A DNA stretch of 64,000 bases from Cryptomeria japonica (Eukaryota; Streptophyta; Pinopsida; Cupressales; Cupressaceae), in the NCBI RefSeq assembly GCF_030272615.1, contig NC_081414.1:762481648-762545647 (forward strand), written 5' to 3'. Position 1 is the stretch's first letter. Each line of letters starts with the position of its first letter. Positions 61,685 to 64,000 of this stretch are shown here, piece after piece. Made by a program: the position numbers and the translations under genes. The notes under the pieces are model-generated. The model was not told the origin of the DNA, made no database searches, and saw nothing but the letters and a program-made list of their open reading frames with translations.

Positions 61685-61925
61685 GGAGGTTGAGAGCTCT
61701 CTTTTGGGATATGTTGGGGATGAGATTAATGTTATGCTGTTGGATTTCGTAGAGATCTGATTATTGGGCTTGGAGGATGGAATCCCTCTTTGCTAGCATT
61801 CTCTTCGCTGTTGAAAGACACAGTCAGGAGGATTAATGGTGTTTTCATTCAGGAAACACATTGGGCTTCATCTGGTGCTCTCGCATGAAGTTTTTACAGG
61901 GGTTGGAAAGTGCAGATTTGAAAAC

Positions 61926-62144
61926 AGTGTTTTTGCTACAGTACCGCGTGAATAGTGTTTTTGCTACAGTACTACGTGAATAGTGTTTTTGCTACAGTAC
62001 CGCGTGAATAGTGATTTGCTACAGTACCGCGTGAATAGTGTTTTTGCTATAGTACCGCGTGAATAGTGTTTTGCTACAGTGCCGCGTGAATATTAAAAAT
62101 GCTACAGTGCCGTGAATAGTGCAGCTACAGTGCGTGAACAGTGT
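61926..62144 (+). repeat. 27-bp tandem repeat, about 8 copies
   Basis: Unit TTTTTGCTACAGTACCGCG then TGAATAGTG. The first copies are near-identical; the last two to three shorten and diverge. Lies about 250 bp downstream of the TATA box, so it would be in the transcribed leader of the LTR. Confidence 0.92.
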
Positions 62145-62160
62145 TTTCAGCAGGTTCTAT

Positions 62161-64000
62161 ACTTGTGGAGTTCAGGTTTGAATTTGTTTTTTATCATATG
62201 GTCTGTAATATTCTTCAAATCTGATTTGTATGCTTGGAGTTGGAATTAAATAAATACCATCAGCATTAATCTTCTTGTTTTTGGTATTTGATATGTCTGG
62301 TTGTTATTATATTGAGTAAACTTTGAAAGCTTTACAATAAATATCAGTTTATCCAATTTATCCTATTGCAAATCAAGAACCAAAAATCCAGTAGTCAGCT
62401 TGCAAGCCAACTGTTTGACAAAATTACACTAAGTAAAAAGGACAGATTTAGTGCCGAACAGGGGGTGCCCATTACATAAAACAGAAGACTGTTAAATATA
62501 TAATGAGAGCATTATAACAGCAGTGCAACATGGCATTATAACAGTAGTTGAACATGACAGCATTATACCAGCAGCAATAAATATATCATGACAGCAGTGG
62601 CAGCAGTATAATATCAATAAATATATCATGATTCAGATTTGTAGCTACTGATATAAGTTATATAACATATATCTGTTAACACTAACAACAATAATTTGAA
62701 TTTATGAATTCATTGTTCAAACTTTGAACTCAAAGTTTGAAACTAAAAAATTTTCAATATGGTAGTAGAGTTGGTGGTTATTGTCAGTTGCAAAAGAGAC
62801 AAAAGGTGCATTGGCCATGGTCTGGTACAGTGTGGTATTGTGTGAGAAGCACAGACAAACATTTTTTTTGTAAATGGGGTTGGCATGCAGGTTTGTGCAG
62901 ATATTGTCCAGCATCGTTTTAATGGTTATATTGCTGCTGTCCATTAACTTGTAGAACTCTTATCTCTTTCTCTCTCTTTCTGTGTGTGTAGTACCATCCT
63001 CCAAAAATGGCCCTCAAACTGCTGTCCCCAAAACATGTCTCCCAGTGTCCTGCTAACTCTGTCACTGAAATACCGTGGAATAGGATTTTTCATTTTTCCA
63101 AATGTCCCAAGCCAAATCACTATTGGCATTGAAAAGCCGACTTGTCACAATCAATCTGTTGTTTCCAGATATGATCTTCAACATTCAACCAGATTTCTAT
63201 TGGTAGACCCTTAGATATATCTAGTTCAATGTGGATATGGGAAAAAGGTAGGATGACAGAGAACATCATTTTCTGGAGAGAACCAAGAATATTTTTAGAG
63301 TATTGCCAATGGCCTCTAAGTGTGAGTCCACCTAAAACTAAAGTAGGAGATACCAAACTCTAACTCACATTGGAAGCAATAAAAAAGATTATGTTAAGAG
63401 GTTAAATATAGGATACAAAGGCTTCAAGAGCAATACATCCTTCCCCCCAAAACCCTGATTCCTTCTCAATAATTGTTTCATTGTCACTTGCTGCTTCACA
63501 GAAAATAACAACATTCTATTTGCAAGGGTAACTATCAATAGATTTGGAAAGGAAGGGCCACTGATGCTTTAAAACCCATGAATGAAGGGCTAGAAGATTG
63601 GACTAAAGGTAGTCAAGTCTCCCAATCAAACTTTAGTTAAGTGTGCCAATTAAACTTTTCTCCTTATAATGAGCTTGTTCATTCAAAACAAGCAAAGGGA
63701 CTTACTTCGAGAAGAGCTCGAACAAATACATTTTGCAGACTTAGGCTGCTCAAATAAGCACCAGCATAAAGTTGAGCAGACACCATTTTTTATGTCCCCC
63801 TTTTAGAGCCAAGGAATTAACAATATTATTTTAAGTTGGGTCTGGTAATTTTATAATCCAAGGGGAAACTTAATATTATTATAATTAATAAAAGAAAAAA
63901 ACGGTGCTTTTAAATACTAGATAGTAAAATGTTTTTAAGTACTTTGGAGAGAAATTTTTAATTACATGTCCTGTTGTAGCAACTAATAGAAAGGTTTAAA
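62161..64000. other. no gene recognised
   Basis: AT-rich with short GCAGCAGTATAA-like repeats at 62515-62640. 62990-63115 is a diverged copy of part of 60955-61130. Short open frames show no recognisable motif. Confidence 0.5.

Larger units (their letters stand above)
61195..62160 (+). mobile_element. start of a plus-strand LTR (end not located)
   Basis: TGTAATGTCCCC at 61195 matches the LTR starts at 13623 and 33083. It is followed by GGTCCCGAAGGCTAACAAGG, a perfect hairpin ACTTACTATTTATAGTAAGT (about 61357-61376), an inverted pair AACGATAAAGT/ACTTTATCGTT near 61490-61545, and a TATA box at 61678. The CA end and primer site were not found, so the right limit given here is only the end of the repeat array. 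Confidence 0.5.

Overview
This is nuclear DNA from a seed plant, most likely a gymnosperm. The host gene has long introns with plant splice sites, and the rest is dense, nested LTR retrotransposons, AT-rich filler and microsatellites. There is no bacterial-type gene layout, and most listed reading frames are decayed.

The only well-supported host gene lies at 38574-44608 (+): eight exons of an LMBR1/LIMR-family multi-pass membrane protein. It is open for about 341 codons and lacks its last third in this window. The rest would lie beyond an intron of more than 19 kb loaded with retroelements, unless the gene is truncated.

Layout. 1-3000: minisatellites and a decayed transposase-like frame. 3845-8815: palindromic and AG-rich repeats split by a gag-only Ty3-type fragment (4064-7948). 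8816-13622: AT-rich, one weak candidate exon. 13623-27974: a three-layer nest on the minus strand. A Ty3-type element (LTR 13623-15535, gag, unknown 216-aa ORF) is cut inside its gag zinc knuckle by a Ty1/copia element (16582-27267, duplication GCTAC). The copia element is in turn cut in its RNase H domain by a 5.3-kb solo LTR (16875-22165, duplication GGTCC). 27975-32012: unassigned sequence and a 358-bp tandem duplication. 32640-36830: an old copia RT split by a 3.5-kb LTR insertion (33083-36563). 45934-59611: two more giant LTRs of the same superfamily as 16875-22165. 61195-62160: the start of a plus-strand LTR with a TATA box and a 27-bp repeat array.

Two things stand out. First, a complete 336-bp TRIM-type miniature LTR retrotransposon (47467-47802) has a 72-nt tRNA-like sequence with Pol III box A and box B in each 136-bp LTR, a Met-type primer site, a G-rich polypurine tract and a perfect TGTAT duplication. 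Second, three giant LTRs (5.2-7.5 kb) share terminal hairpins, hold arrays of conserved bipartite hairpins with covarying arms at about 170-bp (or 82-bp) period, and in two of them carry a conserved long ORF inside the LTR. In the longest copy this ORF spans 1,080 codons broken only by TAG stops.
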